DNA from: CAMLOF01 sp041913045
Lineage (GTDB): Bacteria; Pseudomonadota; Gammaproteobacteria; Burkholderiales; Burkholderiaceae_C
Length of the DNA: 64,000 nucleotides
Direction of reading: 5' to 3'
Assembly: GCA_041913045.1 (NCBI GenBank)
Contig: JAYSGB010000007.1
Span: forward strand, 62,001-126,000
Positions 7,496 through 15,750 of this stretch are shown here, piece by piece. The notes beneath the pieces were generated by a model. The model saw only the letters and a list, made by a program, of their open reading frames with translations, ran no database searches and was not told the origin of the DNA. How positions within the stretch are numbered: position 1 is the first letter of the stretch; every line of letters starts with the position of its first letter. A program made the position numbers and the translations under genes.

Positions 7496-9163
7496 ATGTC
7501 TCATCCACTGTTTGAAAAGCATGCGGCCACCATCGAGGGAGCGATGCGCGCGATCGCTACCCGTGGTTACTGGTCGCCTTACAGCGAGATGCCCAGTCCC
7601 AAGGTGTACGGTGAGACTGCTGCGGCCGATGGCAAGGCGGCTTTTGAGGCGCATCTGGGTAAGAACTTTGACCTGGGCCAGCCTGGCCAGTGTGGGTGGG
7701 GCGGCAAAGAGAGCTCGCCCTACGGCATCGCGATGGATGTGCGTTATCCCGTTTGCGACCCGGAGGTGCTGGTCGGCGCCGGTCAAGCTGCCATGAAAGG
7801 TTGGCAGGCAGTGGGTGCCGTCGGCCGCGTCGGCATTTGCCTCGAAATCCTGGATCGCATTTACAAGCAGAGCTTTGAGATGGGCCATGCCGTGATGGCA
7901 ACCACTGGGCAAGGCTGGATGATGGCCTTCCAAGCTGGCGCTGCACACGCGCTGGACCGCGGTCTGGAGTCGGTTGCCTATGCCTGGCGCGAACAGAGCT
8001 TTGTGCCCGCAGAGTCACATTGGGAAAAGCCTCAAGGCAAGAACCCCGCCTTGGTGATGAAAAAGCACTACGAGATTGTCGGCCGTGGCGTAGGTCTGGT
8101 GATCGGTTGCGGCACCTTCCCGACCTGGAACACCTACCCCGGCCTGTTCGCTGCACTGGCAACCGGCAACGCTGTGATCGTGAAGCCGCACAGCAACGCG
8201 ATTCTGCCTGCCGCGATTACCGTGCGTACCATTCGCGCCGTGCTGGCAGAAAACGGCATCGACCCCAATCTGGTCACGCTGTGCGTGGCGGAACAACGCA
8301 GCGCTACGCAGGCGTTGGCCACCCACCCAGCGGTCAAGTCGGTGGACTTCACAGGCAGCAACGTCTTCGGCCAATGGTTGATCGACCATTGCAAGCAAGC
8401 ACAGGTTTATGCCGAACTCGCCGGTGTCAACAACGTCGTGATCGAATCGACCGACAACTACAAGGCGATGCTGGGCAACCTGGCGTTCACGCTCTCGCTC
8501 TACTCGGGCCAGATGTGCACCACCACCCAGGTCATCATCGTGCCAACAGACGGCATCGAGACCGATCAGGGCCACAAGAGCTATGACGAGGTCTGCAACG
8601 ACCTCGCCGCCGCCGTTCAGAAGTTCCTCTCCAAGCCCGAGGTCGCCTGCGCGGTGCTGGGCGCCATTCAGTCTGGCGCAACGCTGGACCGCATTGAAGA
8701 GGCCTGCAGCGGCAGCCTGGGTCGAGTCGTGCTTGCCTCCACCGCGCTCGACAACCCCGAATTTCCCGGCGCGAAAGTGCGTACCCCGGTGTTGCTGGCT
8801 GTGGATGCTTCCGACGAAGCGGCTTACATGGAAGAGCGCTTTGGTCCGATTTCTTTTGTCGTCAAGGCGGCCGACGGCGCTGCGGCGATTGCGTTGTCCG
8901 AGCGCATTGTCAACACCCACGGCGCGTTGACCGTCGGCCTCTATTCGACCAAGCAACACGTCATCGACGCGATGACCGAGGCCAGCTGGCGCGGCAAGGT
9001 GGCGCTGTCCATCAACCTGACCGGTGGTGTTTTTGTCAACCAGTCGTCGGCTTATTCCGACTACCACGGCACCGGCGGCAACCCCTCGGCCAACGCGTCT
9101 TACGCAGACTCGGCCTTTGTGGCCAACCGCTTCCGTGTCGTGCAACGCCGCTACCACGTCTGA
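7496..9163 (+). CDS. paaN: PaaN-type ring-opening aldehyde dehydrogenase
   Basis: This is a 555-residue aldehyde dehydrogenase of the stand-alone PaaN type. It should oxidise the semialdehyde from the hydrolysed oxepin-CoA ring to 3-oxo-5,6-dehydrosuberyl-CoA using NADP. The nucleophile Cys341 is in LYSGQMCTTTQV, and the general base Glu307 is in AELAGVNN. The cofactor-binding stretch is ATGNAVIVKPHSNAILP. There is no C-terminal MaoC/hot-dog hydratase domain as in the PaaZ fusion, so the hydrolytic ring-opening step must come from another protein not seen here. It heads the paaN-G-I-K series, with paaG starting 15 bp after its stop. Confidence 0.94.
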   Translation: MSHPLFEKHAATIEGAMRAIATRGYWSPYSEMPSPKVYGETAAADGKAAFEAHLGKNFDLGQPGQCGWGGKESSPYGIAMDVRYPVCDPEVLVGAGQAAMKGWQAVGAVGRVGICLEILDRIYKQSFEMGHAVMATTGQGWMMAFQAGAAHALDRGLESVAYAWREQSFVPAESHWEKPQGKNPALVMKKHYEIVGRGVGLVIGCGTFPTWNTYPGLFAALATGNAVIVKPHSNAILPAAITVRTIRAVLAENGIDPNLVTLCVAEQRSATQALATHPAVKSVDFTGSNVFGQWLIDHCKQAQVYAELAGVNNVVIESTDNYKAMLGNLAFTLSLYSGQMCTTTQVIIVPTDGIETDQGHKSYDEVCNDLAAAVQKFLSKPEVACAVLGAIQSGATLDRIEEACSGSLGRVVLASTALDNPEFPGAKVRTPVLLAVDASDEAAYMEERFGPISFVVKAADGAAAIALSERIVNTHGALTVGLYSTKQHVIDAMTEASWRGKVALSINLTGGVFVNQSSAYSDYHGTGGNPSANASYADSAFVANRFRVVQRRYHV

Positions 9164-9178
9164 AAGGGGCTGAGTCAG

Positions 9179-9979
9179 ATGAGCTACCAACACATTCTGT
9201 TTGACATCAGTGGCAGCGGCCTGGCTCGCCTGACGCTGAACCGTCCGGACAAGATGAACAGCCTGAACGCCGAAATGCACGGCGAGTTGCGCGATGCGCT
9301 CGACGCCATTCAGGTCAACCCGGCGGTGCGGGTGCTTGTGCTCACTGGCGCCGGCCGGGGTTTTTGTGCCGGTCAAGACTTGGCTGACGCAGAAGTGCGC
9401 TTTGTGCCCGGCGAAACCCCGCCCGATCTTGGTGATGTGGTCGAACGTCACTACAAGCCATTGATCCTCAAGCTGGCCAACCTGCGAGTGCCCGTGATTG
9501 CTGCGGTCAATGGCATAGCGGCGGGTGCTGGCGCCAGCCTGGCCCTGGCTTGCGACATGGTGGTGGCCACCGAATCGGCCGCTTTCATGTTGCCTTTCGC
9601 CAAGATCGGCCTGATTCCAGACACGGCGTGTTCATGGATCGTTCCTCAGCGTTTGGGCCATGCGCGCGCGCTCGGCCTGGCCATGACCGGGAACAAACTT
9701 CCCGCCAGGCAGGCCGCCGAATGGGGCTTGATCTGGCAGTCGGTGGCCGATGCCGAGTTTTCTGCAACGGTAGATGCCTTGGCAAACCAGTTGGCCGTGA
9801 TGCCGACCCGCGCGCTGGTGCGCACGCGCCAAGCCATGCAGGCCGCCAACGCCAACACCCTGGAGCAGCAGTTGACGCTGGAGGGGTTGTACATGCGCGA
9901 ACTCGGCCGCAGTGCCGATTACGTCGAGGGCGTGTCGGCTTTCCTGGAAAAGCGCACCCCCCAATTCAAAGGGCAATGA
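9179..9979 (+). CDS. paaG: 1,2-epoxyphenylacetyl-CoA isomerase
   Basis: This is a 266-residue crotonase-fold enzyme that converts the ring-1,2-epoxide of phenylacetyl-CoA to oxepin-CoA. It probably also isomerises dehydrosuberyl-CoA double bonds. PaaG family marks are LTLNRPDKMNSLN at the N-terminus, GAGRGFCAGQDL and NGIAAGAGASLALACDM for the oxyanion hole, and KIGLIPDTACSW carrying the catalytic Asp. The C-terminal RSADYVEGVSAFLEKRTPQF is the usual crotonase tail. The ATG at 9179 follows an AAAGGGG site. It is one base short of contact with paaI, so translation is likely coupled. Confidence 0.95.
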   Translation: MSYQHILFDISGSGLARLTLNRPDKMNSLNAEMHGELRDALDAIQVNPAVRVLVLTGAGRGFCAGQDLADAEVRFVPGETPPDLGDVVERHYKPLILKLANLRVPVIAAVNGIAAGAGASLALACDMVVATESAAFMLPFAKIGLIPDTACSWIVPQRLGHARALGLAMTGNKLPARQAAEWGLIWQSVADAEFSATVDALANQLAVMPTRALVRTRQAMQAANANTLEQQLTLEGLYMRELGRSADYVEGVSAFLEKRTPQFKGQ

Positions 9980-9980
9980 G

Positions 9981-10451
9981 ATGCCAAACGCCGATGAACA
10001 GCTCTCCGCGGCCAGCCCTCAGGCTCTGGCCGACGCTGCTGCCGAAGCTATGTGGTCGCGTGACCGCGCCGCCCACGCCTTGGGCATGGAGCGTACCGAA
10101 GTAGCGCCTGGTCGAGCCACTTTGCGCATGCGTGTGCGGCCTGACATGGTCAACGGTCACCACATCTGCCATGGCGGCCTGATTTTCACGCTGGCCGACA
10201 CCGCTTTTGCTTACGCCTGCAACAGCTACAACCTCAACACCGTGGCATCGGCTTGCCACATCGACTTTCTGGCCCCTGGCCGAGAGGGTGACTTGCTCGA
10301 AGCTCAAGCGGTCGAGCGATCGGCATCCGGGCGCACCGGCGTTTATGACGTGACGGTCAGCGTCGTCGGGGGACAAACCATTGCCCTGTTCCGTGGCAAG
10401 AGCTACCGCATCAAAGGTGAAGTGACGGCGAGCTTTGCCGACCAGGACTGA
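9981..10451 (+). CDS. paaI: Phenylacetyl-CoA pathway thioesterase PaaI
   Basis: This is a 156-residue hot-dog-fold thioesterase. PaaI proteins release CoA from ring-hydroxylated or stalled phenylacetyl-CoA intermediates and so prevent CoA depletion. The catalytic region is CHGGLIFTLADTAFAYACNS, with His64-Gly-Gly and Asp73. The protein has the family length and the conserved SACHIDFLAPGREGDLL and GRTGVYDVTV strands. The start is the ATG at 9981, one base after the paaG stop. The open frame extends further upstream inside paaG, but that part is an out-of-frame shadow. Confidence 0.94.
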   Translation: MPNADEQLSAASPQALADAAAEAMWSRDRAAHALGMERTEVAPGRATLRMRVRPDMVNGHHICHGGLIFTLADTAFAYACNSYNLNTVASACHIDFLAPGREGDLLEAQAVERSASGRTGVYDVTVSVVGGQTIALFRGKSYRIKGEVTASFADQD

Positions 10452-10494
10452 ATCCGCGATCTACCCGCTTACTTAGATAGAGACAGAGGACCTT

Positions 10495-11820
10495 ATGCCC
10501 GTTAAACAACCCCGCCCCGGCGATCTGGAGCCGATAGAGACTGCCAGCCGTGACGAGATTGCAGCGCTTCAACTGGAACGCCTGAAGTGGTCGTTGCGTC
10601 ACAGCTACGACAACGTTGCACCCTACCGTGCCAAATGCGAAGCCAAGGGCGTGCACCCGGACGACCTCAAGACGCTGGCCGATTTGTCCAAGTTCCCCTT
10701 CATGACGAAGCTGGATCTGCGCGACAACTATCCGTTCGGACTGTTCGCCGTGCCGCGCGATCGCGTTGCACGCTTGCACGCATCCAGTGGCACCACTGGC
10801 AAATCGGTGGTGGTGGGTTACACAAAGCGCGATCTGGACAACTGGGCAGACCTGGTTGCCCGTTCCCTGCGTGCTGCAGGCGTGCGCGCCGGTGACATGG
10901 TGCACAACGCCTACGGTTATGGCATGTTCACTGGCGGCCTGGGCGCTCACTACGGCATTGAGCGTTTGGGTTGTACCGCCGTGCCGATGTCTGGAGGGCA
11001 GACCGAGAAGCAAGTCCAGCAAATCATCGACTTCAAACCCGATGCGATCATGGTCACGCCCTCTTATTCGCTGGTGATCGCCGAGGAGTTCGAGCGTCAG
11101 GGTATTGCGCCGGAGGATATTTCACTCAAGGTGGGCATCTTTGGTGCCGAGCCCTGGGGTGAGGGCATGCGCACAGAGATTGAACGTAAGCTCGGCATCG
11201 ACGCGATCGACATCTATGGCCTCACGGAAGTCATGGGGCCTGGTGTGGCCTGCGAGTGCATTGAGTCCAAGGACGGTCCGGTGATCTGGGAAGATCACTT
11301 CTATCCCGAAATCATCGATCCTGAAACCGGTGATGTGCTGCCGGACGGCTCTGAAGGCGAACTCGTCTTCACCTCTTTGACCAAGGAGGCTTTCCCGGTC
11401 ATTCGCTACCGCACCCGCGACCTGACCCGCCTGCTGCCGCCGACTTCGCGCAGCTTCCGTCGCATCGGCAAGATCACTGGCCGCTCCGATGACATGCTGA
11501 TCGTTCGTGGCGTCAACGTGTTTCCGACCCAGGTCGAGGAACAAATCTTGCGCGACCCCAGGCTGTCCGGCAATTACCAGATTTTCCTGACTCGCGACGG
11601 TCACCTCGACAACGTGGAAATCCGCTGCGAATTGCAGCGTTCGCTGACGGGCAGGCTTGGCGCAGGCGAAATCCAGCAGATCGCCAAAGAACTGCAGCAC
11701 CACATCAAAACCATCATTGGCATTTCAACCAAGGTGGTGGTCATGGATGCGGACGCCCTTCCGCGAACACTGACCGGCAAAGCGCGTCGCGTTTTCGACG
11801 AACGCCCCAAGCAACTCTGA
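10495..11820 (+). CDS. paaK: Phenylacetate-CoA ligase
   Basis: This is a 441-residue AMP-forming ligase that activates phenylacetate to phenylacetyl-CoA, the entry step of the pathway. The ATP-binding loop is SSGTTGKS (97-104). Other family marks are YGYGMFTGGLGAHYG, the adenylation motif DIYGLTEVMGPGVACEC, YRTRDLTRL and the hinge region GRSDDMLIVRGVNVFPTQVE. The ATG at 10495 is preceded by AGAGGA. It follows paaI after 43 bp and ends just before a relic of a thiolase gene. Confidence 0.96.
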   Translation: MPVKQPRPGDLEPIETASRDEIAALQLERLKWSLRHSYDNVAPYRAKCEAKGVHPDDLKTLADLSKFPFMTKLDLRDNYPFGLFAVPRDRVARLHASSGTTGKSVVVGYTKRDLDNWADLVARSLRAAGVRAGDMVHNAYGYGMFTGGLGAHYGIERLGCTAVPMSGGQTEKQVQQIIDFKPDAIMVTPSYSLVIAEEFERQGIAPEDISLKVGIFGAEPWGEGMRTEIERKLGIDAIDIYGLTEVMGPGVACECIESKDGPVIWEDHFYPEIIDPETGDVLPDGSEGELVFTSLTKEAFPVIRYRTRDLTRLLPPTSRSFRRIGKITGRSDDMLIVRGVNVFPTQVEEQILRDPRLSGNYQIFLTRDGHLDNVEIRCELQRSLTGRLGAGEIQQIAKELQHHIKTIIGISTKVVVMDADALPRTLTGKARRVFDERPKQL

Positions 11821-11821
11821 T

Positions 11822-11878
11822 TGCACCAGACGCATTGGCTTAGGCCAAGGCATTGCCATCGTGATCGAGCGCGTTTGA
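11822..11878 (+). pseudogene. 3' remnant of a second thiolase gene
   Basis: Directly after the paaK stop, one frame reads an 18-codon tail ending in IGLGQGIAIVIERV and a TGA at 11876-11878. This closely matches the extreme C-terminus of 3-oxoadipyl-CoA thiolases; the intact gene at 882-2090 ends CIGVGQGIALILEKV. The cysteine of the C-terminal CxxC region is lost (CTRRIG against CTMCIG), and nothing upstream is thiolase, because paaK occupies it. The best explanation is that a thiolase gene once sat between paaK and the binding-protein gene and was deleted or moved, leaving its last 57 bp. The ribosome-binding site of the next gene begins just after it. Confidence 0.8.
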
Positions 11879-11904
11879 ACCCCTTTTTTCACTAGGAGAC
11901 ATCA

Positions 11905-13050
11905 ATGAAATTCAGCATGAAAAAAATCGTTGTAGGTGCTGCCCTGGCAGCGAGCACTCTGGCCGCCATGGCCGCCGATCCGATCAGGATCGGGTCTGTG
12001 CTGTCGGTGACCGGCCCTGCGGCCTTCCTGGGTGACCCAGAACTCAAGACCCTGCAACTGTATGTTGAGGAACTGAACAAAAAGGGGGGCGTTCTTGGCC
12101 GCCAACTTGAACTGGTGCACTACGACGATGGCAGTGATGCCAACAAGGCAAACAGCTTCACCAAGCGCCTGATTGAGGATGACAAGGTGGACGTCATCAT
12201 CGGTGGCACCACGACTGGCGCGACGATGTCCATGGTGCCGCTGGTGACCAAGGCCGAAGTGGCCTTCATTTCGCTGGCTGGCGCGGTGACGGTGATCGAA
12301 CCCGTGAAGAAGTGGGTGTTCAAGACGCCTCACACCGACCGGATGGCGGCTGAAAAGGTGTTTGAGGACATGAAAAAGCGTGGCCTGAGCAAGGTGGCTT
12401 TGCTCTCCGAGACGTCAGGCTTCGGCCAGTCAGGCAAGAAGGAAACCGAAGCAGTCGCAGGCAAGTACGGCATCACCTTGGTGGCCAACGAAACCTACGG
12501 CCCGAAAGACACCGACATGAGCCCGCAGCTGACCAAGATCAAGAACACGACTGGCGTGCAGGCAGTGTTCGTGTTCGGTCTTGGCCAAGGCCCGGCCATC
12601 GTGACCAAGAACTACAAACAGTTGGCGATCAATCTGCCGTTGTACCAGTCGCATGGTGTGGCCTCTGACGAGTTCCTCAAGCTGACCGGTGCTGCCGCTG
12701 AAGGTGTCCGTCTGCCTTCGCCCGCACAGCTGATCCCTGACCAACTGCCTGCCAACGACCCGCAGGCACCTGTCGTGGCCAGCTACGAAAAAACCTACAA
12801 GGCACGCTACAAGGAAGACGTGTCCACCTTTGGTGGCTACGCCTACGACGCTTTGATGCTGACCGTCGACGCCATCAAGCGCGCCAATGGTACCGATCGC
12901 GCCAAGGTGCGCGACGCCCTGGAAGCCACAAAGGGCTTTGTCGCCACCAGTGGCACTTTCAACATGTCCCCCACCGACCACATGGGCTTGAACCTGTCGG
13001 CCTTCCGCATGCTGGAAGTGAAGGGCGGGCAGTGGTCCTTGGCTCAGTGA
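11905..13050 (+). CDS. Periplasmic substrate-binding protein of Liv-type ABC transporter
   Basis: This is a 381-residue periplasmic binding protein of the branched-chain amino acid (HAAT) family. A Sec signal peptide is clear: two lysines, a hydrophobic core GAALAASTLAAMA and probable cleavage before ADPIRIG. The mature part has family marks such as GSVLSVTGPAAFLGDPELK, YDDGSDANKANSFTKRLIED and DALMLTVDAIKRANGTDR. The ATG at 11905 follows a good AGGAGA site. The gene lies between paaK and paaA, and no liv permease is on this strand, so it most likely serves the divergent livHMGF transporter. Phenylacetate or a related aromatic acid is the likely ligand, inferred from context. Confidence 0.92.
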   Translation: MKFSMKKIVVGAALAASTLAAMAADPIRIGSVLSVTGPAAFLGDPELKTLQLYVEELNKKGGVLGRQLELVHYDDGSDANKANSFTKRLIEDDKVDVIIGGTTTGATMSMVPLVTKAEVAFISLAGAVTVIEPVKKWVFKTPHTDRMAAEKVFEDMKKRGLSKVALLSETSGFGQSGKKETEAVAGKYGITLVANETYGPKDTDMSPQLTKIKNTTGVQAVFVFGLGQGPAIVTKNYKQLAINLPLYQSHGVASDEFLKLTGAAAEGVRLPSPAQLIPDQLPANDPQAPVVASYEKTYKARYKEDVSTFGGYAYDALMLTVDAIKRANGTDRAKVRDALEATKGFVATSGTFNMSPTDHMGLNLSAFRMLEVKGGQWSLAQ

Positions 13051-13106
13051 TTCCCCATTGGGGGGACTGATCCTCGCCGTTTTGTATTCGGGAAAGGAAT
13101 AACAGC

Positions 13107-14120
13107 ATGTACACGCAATCATTCAGCGTTTCTGACGAACCAGGGCAGAAGCAGCCCACGCCGATCGCACACAAGGAGCCGGCCGAATTGATGGCCAAGT
13201 TCGATGCGCGCATCGACGCCGATGGCCGCATCGAGCCCCAGGACTGGATGCCCGAGGCTTACCGCAAGACCTTGGTGCGCCAGATCAGCCAGCACGCCCA
13301 CAGTGAAATCGTGGGCATGCTGCCCGAAGGTAACTGGATCAGCCGCGCCCCCAGCCTGAAGCGCAAGGCCATCCTGATCGCCAAGGTGCAGGACGAGGGC
13401 GGCCATGGCTTGTACCTGTACAGCGCTGCCGAGACCCTGGGCACCAGCCGTGACCAGATGCTCGAAGCCCTGCACAGCGGCAAGGCCAAGTACAGCTCCA
13501 TCTTCAACTATCCGACCCTGAACTGGGCCGACGTGGGCGTGATCGGCTGGCTGGTTGACGGCGCGGCCATCATGAATCAGGTGCCTCTGTGCCGCTGCAG
13601 CTACGGCCCCTACGCTCGTGCCATGGTGCGCGTGTGCAAGGAAGAGTCCTTCCACCAGCGCCAAGGCTACGAAGCCCTTCTGGTGATGATGAGGGGTACC
13701 GATGAGCAAAAGGCCATGGTGCAGGATGCCGTCAACCGCTGGTGGTGGAAGTGCCTGGCCATGTTCGGGCCGCCGGATGCCGACAGCCCGAACAGCGCGC
13801 AAGGCATGCGCTGGGGCATCAAACGCATCAGCAATGACGACCTGCGTCAGAAGTTTGTCGACGCCACCGTGCCGCAAGCCAAGGTGCTGGGTGTGACCCT
13901 GCCCGACCCCGACCTCAAGTGGAACGAGGAGCGCGGTCACTACGACTACGGCCAGATCGACTGGGCCGAGTTCTGGCAAACCGTCAACGGCCATGGCCCA
14001 TGCAACAAGGAGCGCCTGTCCACCCGCGTGAAGGCACACAACGACGGCAAATGGGTTCGCGACGCCGCCTTGGCCCACGCTCGCAAGCAACAACAACGTG
14101 CAATGAAGGAAGCAGCATGA
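13107..14120 (+). CDS. paaA: Phenylacetyl-CoA epoxidase catalytic subunit PaaA
   Basis: This is the 337-residue diiron catalytic subunit of the ring-1,2-phenylacetyl-CoA epoxidase, working with PaaC, PaaB, PaaD and the reductase PaaE. Candidate iron ligands are visible in the four-helix core: Glu67 in HSEIVG, Glu97 and His100 in DEGGHG, and the EESFH motif near residues 179-183. The protein has the usual family length and the conserved [20 protein letters not shown] helix. The ATG at 13107 is preceded by AAAGGA. The stop overlaps the paaB start (ATGA), marking tight coupling in the paaABCDE series. Confidence 0.97.
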   Translation: MYTQSFSVSDEPGQKQPTPIAHKEPAELMAKFDARIDADGRIEPQDWMPEAYRKTLVRQISQHAHSEIVGMLPEGNWISRAPSLKRKAILIAKVQDEGGHGLYLYSAAETLGTSRDQMLEALHSGKAKYSSIFNYPTLNWADVGVIGWLVDGAAIMNQVPLCRCSYGPYARAMVRVCKEESFHQRQGYEALLVMMRGTDEQKAMVQDAVNRWWWKCLAMFGPPDADSPNSAQGMRWGIKRISNDDLRQKFVDATVPQAKVLGVTLPDPDLKWNEERGHYDYGQIDWAEFWQTVNGHGPCNKERLSTRVKAHNDGKWVRDAALAHARKQQQRAMKEAA

Positions 14121-14410
14121 CCACCGCACTCAAAGAATGGCCCCTCTGGGAAGTGTTTGTTCGCAGCAAGCAAGGTTTGGAGCACAAACATTGCGGCAGC
14201 CTGCACGCCAGCGACGCACAGCACGCACTGGAAATGGCGCGAGATGTGTACACCCGCCGTCAGGAAGGCGTGAGCATCTGGGTGATCCCTTCGGCCCAGA
14301 TCACCGCCAGCAATCCGGACGACAAAGGTGAGCTGTTCGACCCGGCGGCTGACAAGATCTACCGCCATCCGACTTTCTACGACATTCCGGAAGAAGTGGG
14401 GCACATGTGA
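14117..14410 (+). CDS. paaB: Phenylacetyl-CoA epoxidase subunit PaaB
   Basis: This is a 97-residue small subunit of the phenylacetyl-CoA epoxidase. Family features are the N-terminal [20 protein letters not shown] and [20 protein letters not shown], followed by [14 protein letters not shown]. PaaB is known to bridge PaaA-PaaC heterodimers. The start is the ATG at 14117, which overlaps the paaA stop. The longer open frame upstream lies inside paaA and is not coding in that frame. The stop at 14408-14410 overlaps the paaC start codon. Confidence 0.96.
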   Translation: MTTALKEWPLWEVFVRSKQGLEHKHCGSLHASDAQHALEMARDVYTRRQEGVSIWVIPSAQITASNPDDKGELFDPAADKIYRHPTFYDIPEEVGHM

Positions 14411-15192
14411 TGAGCGCAACAGCGAACTACCTGCTGCACCTGGCGGATAACGCCGTAGTGCTGGGCCAGCGCAACGCCGAATGGTGTGGTCACGGCCCGG
14501 TGATTGAAGAAGACATCGCTCTGGCCAACGTGAGCCTGGACCTGATCGGTCAGGCACGCATGCTGTACCAGCAGGCCGCAACCTTGCTGGGCAATGGCGC
14601 CACCGAAGACCGCCTGGCCTATTTCCGTGATTCCCAGGACTTTCGGAACTACACACTCCTGGAGTTGCCGCACCACAGCGCGCTCGTGGGTTACGCCAAG
14701 ACTGACCTCGACTACGGCACCACCATTGTGCGCAACTTCCTCTACAGCGCCTTGATGGTGTTGGTATGGGAAGCGCTGCAGCAGTCAAAGGACGAGCAGT
14801 TGGCCGCGATCGCCGCCAAGTCACTCAAGGAGGTGCGTTACCACCTGCGCCACTCACGCGACTGGCTGGTGCGTCTGGGTGACGGTACCGACGAGTCGCA
14901 CGCCCGCGTTCAGGCCGCGCTGGACCACCTGATGCCTTACACCCAGGAGTTCTGGACCGGCAGCAGCGTGGAAGCCGAGGCCGTGGCTGCTGGCGTTGGC
15001 GTTGACGTGGCCACCTTGCGCGCCCAGTGGGATGCGCTGGTGGACGACGCCTTGGCCGAAGCTACCTTGGTGCGTTCCTCCGCTGAGGGGTACGTTACCC
15101 AAGGCAAGAACGGCGTGCATTCCGAGCACCTGAGCTTCTTGTTGACCGAGATGCAGGGTCTGGCACGCGCTCACCCCACCGCCAGTTGGTAA
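14410..15192 (+). CDS. paaC: Phenylacetyl-CoA epoxidase structural subunit PaaC
   Basis: This is the 260-residue ferritin-fold structural subunit that pairs with PaaA. Characteristic stretches are LADNAVVLGQRNAEWCGHGP near the N-terminus, EEDIALANVSLDLIGQARML, and KEVRYHLRHSRDWLVRLGDG. The start is the ATG at 14410, which shares its first base with the paaB stop (TGATG); a GTG one codon earlier is possible. The gene ends four bases before paaD, consistent with a single transcript for paaABCDE. Confidence 0.96.
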   Translation: MSATANYLLHLADNAVVLGQRNAEWCGHGPVIEEDIALANVSLDLIGQARMLYQQAATLLGNGATEDRLAYFRDSQDFRNYTLLELPHHSALVGYAKTDLDYGTTIVRNFLYSALMVLVWEALQQSKDEQLAAIAAKSLKEVRYHLRHSRDWLVRLGDGTDESHARVQAALDHLMPYTQEFWTGSSVEAEAVAAGVGVDVATLRAQWDALVDDALAEATLVRSSAEGYVTQGKNGVHSEHLSFLLTEMQGLARAHPTASW

Positions 15193-15196
15193 CACC

Positions 15197-15733
15197 ATGA
15201 ATGCTGTCGCTACACCTGAGGATGCCGTTCGTGCGGCCTGGGCTGCTCTTGAATCGCTGGCCGATCCGGAAATCCCGGTCGTCTCACTGCGCGAACTCGG
15301 CATTTTGCGGGATGTGCGACACGGCGCGGATGGGTTGGAGGTGGTTATCACTCCTACCTACAGTGGTTGTCCGGCCATGGGCCAGATAGAAGACGATGTT
15401 CGAGCCACGCTGCAGGCCCAGGGGCTGCAAGCCCGGGTGGTGACGCAGCTGGCCCCGGCCTGGACGACCGACTGGATGACCGACGAGGCCAAAGACAAGT
15501 TGCGAGCCTACGGCATTGCCCCACCACAGCAGCGTTGTGCCACGGGTCGGGCTGAAGGTGAGAGCGTGCTGCGTTTTGTGCGTCAAGTCGGCCAACCCCC
15601 CACTGCTGTTGTTTGCCCGCATTGTGGTTCCAGCCACACGGTCGAGTCGTCGCATTTTGGCTCCACCGCCTGCAAGGCGCTCTACAAGTGTCTCGATTGC
15701 AGTGAACCCTTTGATTATTTCAAGCCGTATTGA
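15197..15733 (+). CDS. paaD: Phenylacetyl-CoA epoxidase maturation protein PaaD
   Basis: This is a 178-residue PaaD protein, likely needed for iron or iron-sulfur maturation of the epoxidase complex. The N-terminal MIP18/DUF59 domain has DPEIPVVSLRELGIL and the conserved TPTYSGCPAM loop with Cys58. The C-terminal tail is a zinc-ribbon-like cysteine cluster (Cys140, Cys143, Cys159, Cys165, Cys168), as in other PaaD proteins. The precise function of PaaD is less settled than that of the other subunits. Confidence 0.95.
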   Translation: MNAVATPEDAVRAAWAALESLADPEIPVVSLRELGILRDVRHGADGLEVVITPTYSGCPAMGQIEDDVRATLQAQGLQARVVTQLAPAWTTDWMTDEAKDKLRAYGIAPPQQRCATGRAEGESVLRFVRQVGQPPTAVVCPHCGSSHTVESSHFGSTACKALYKCLDCSEPFDYFKPY

Positions 15734-15750
15734 ATCCATTCGGAGACACC

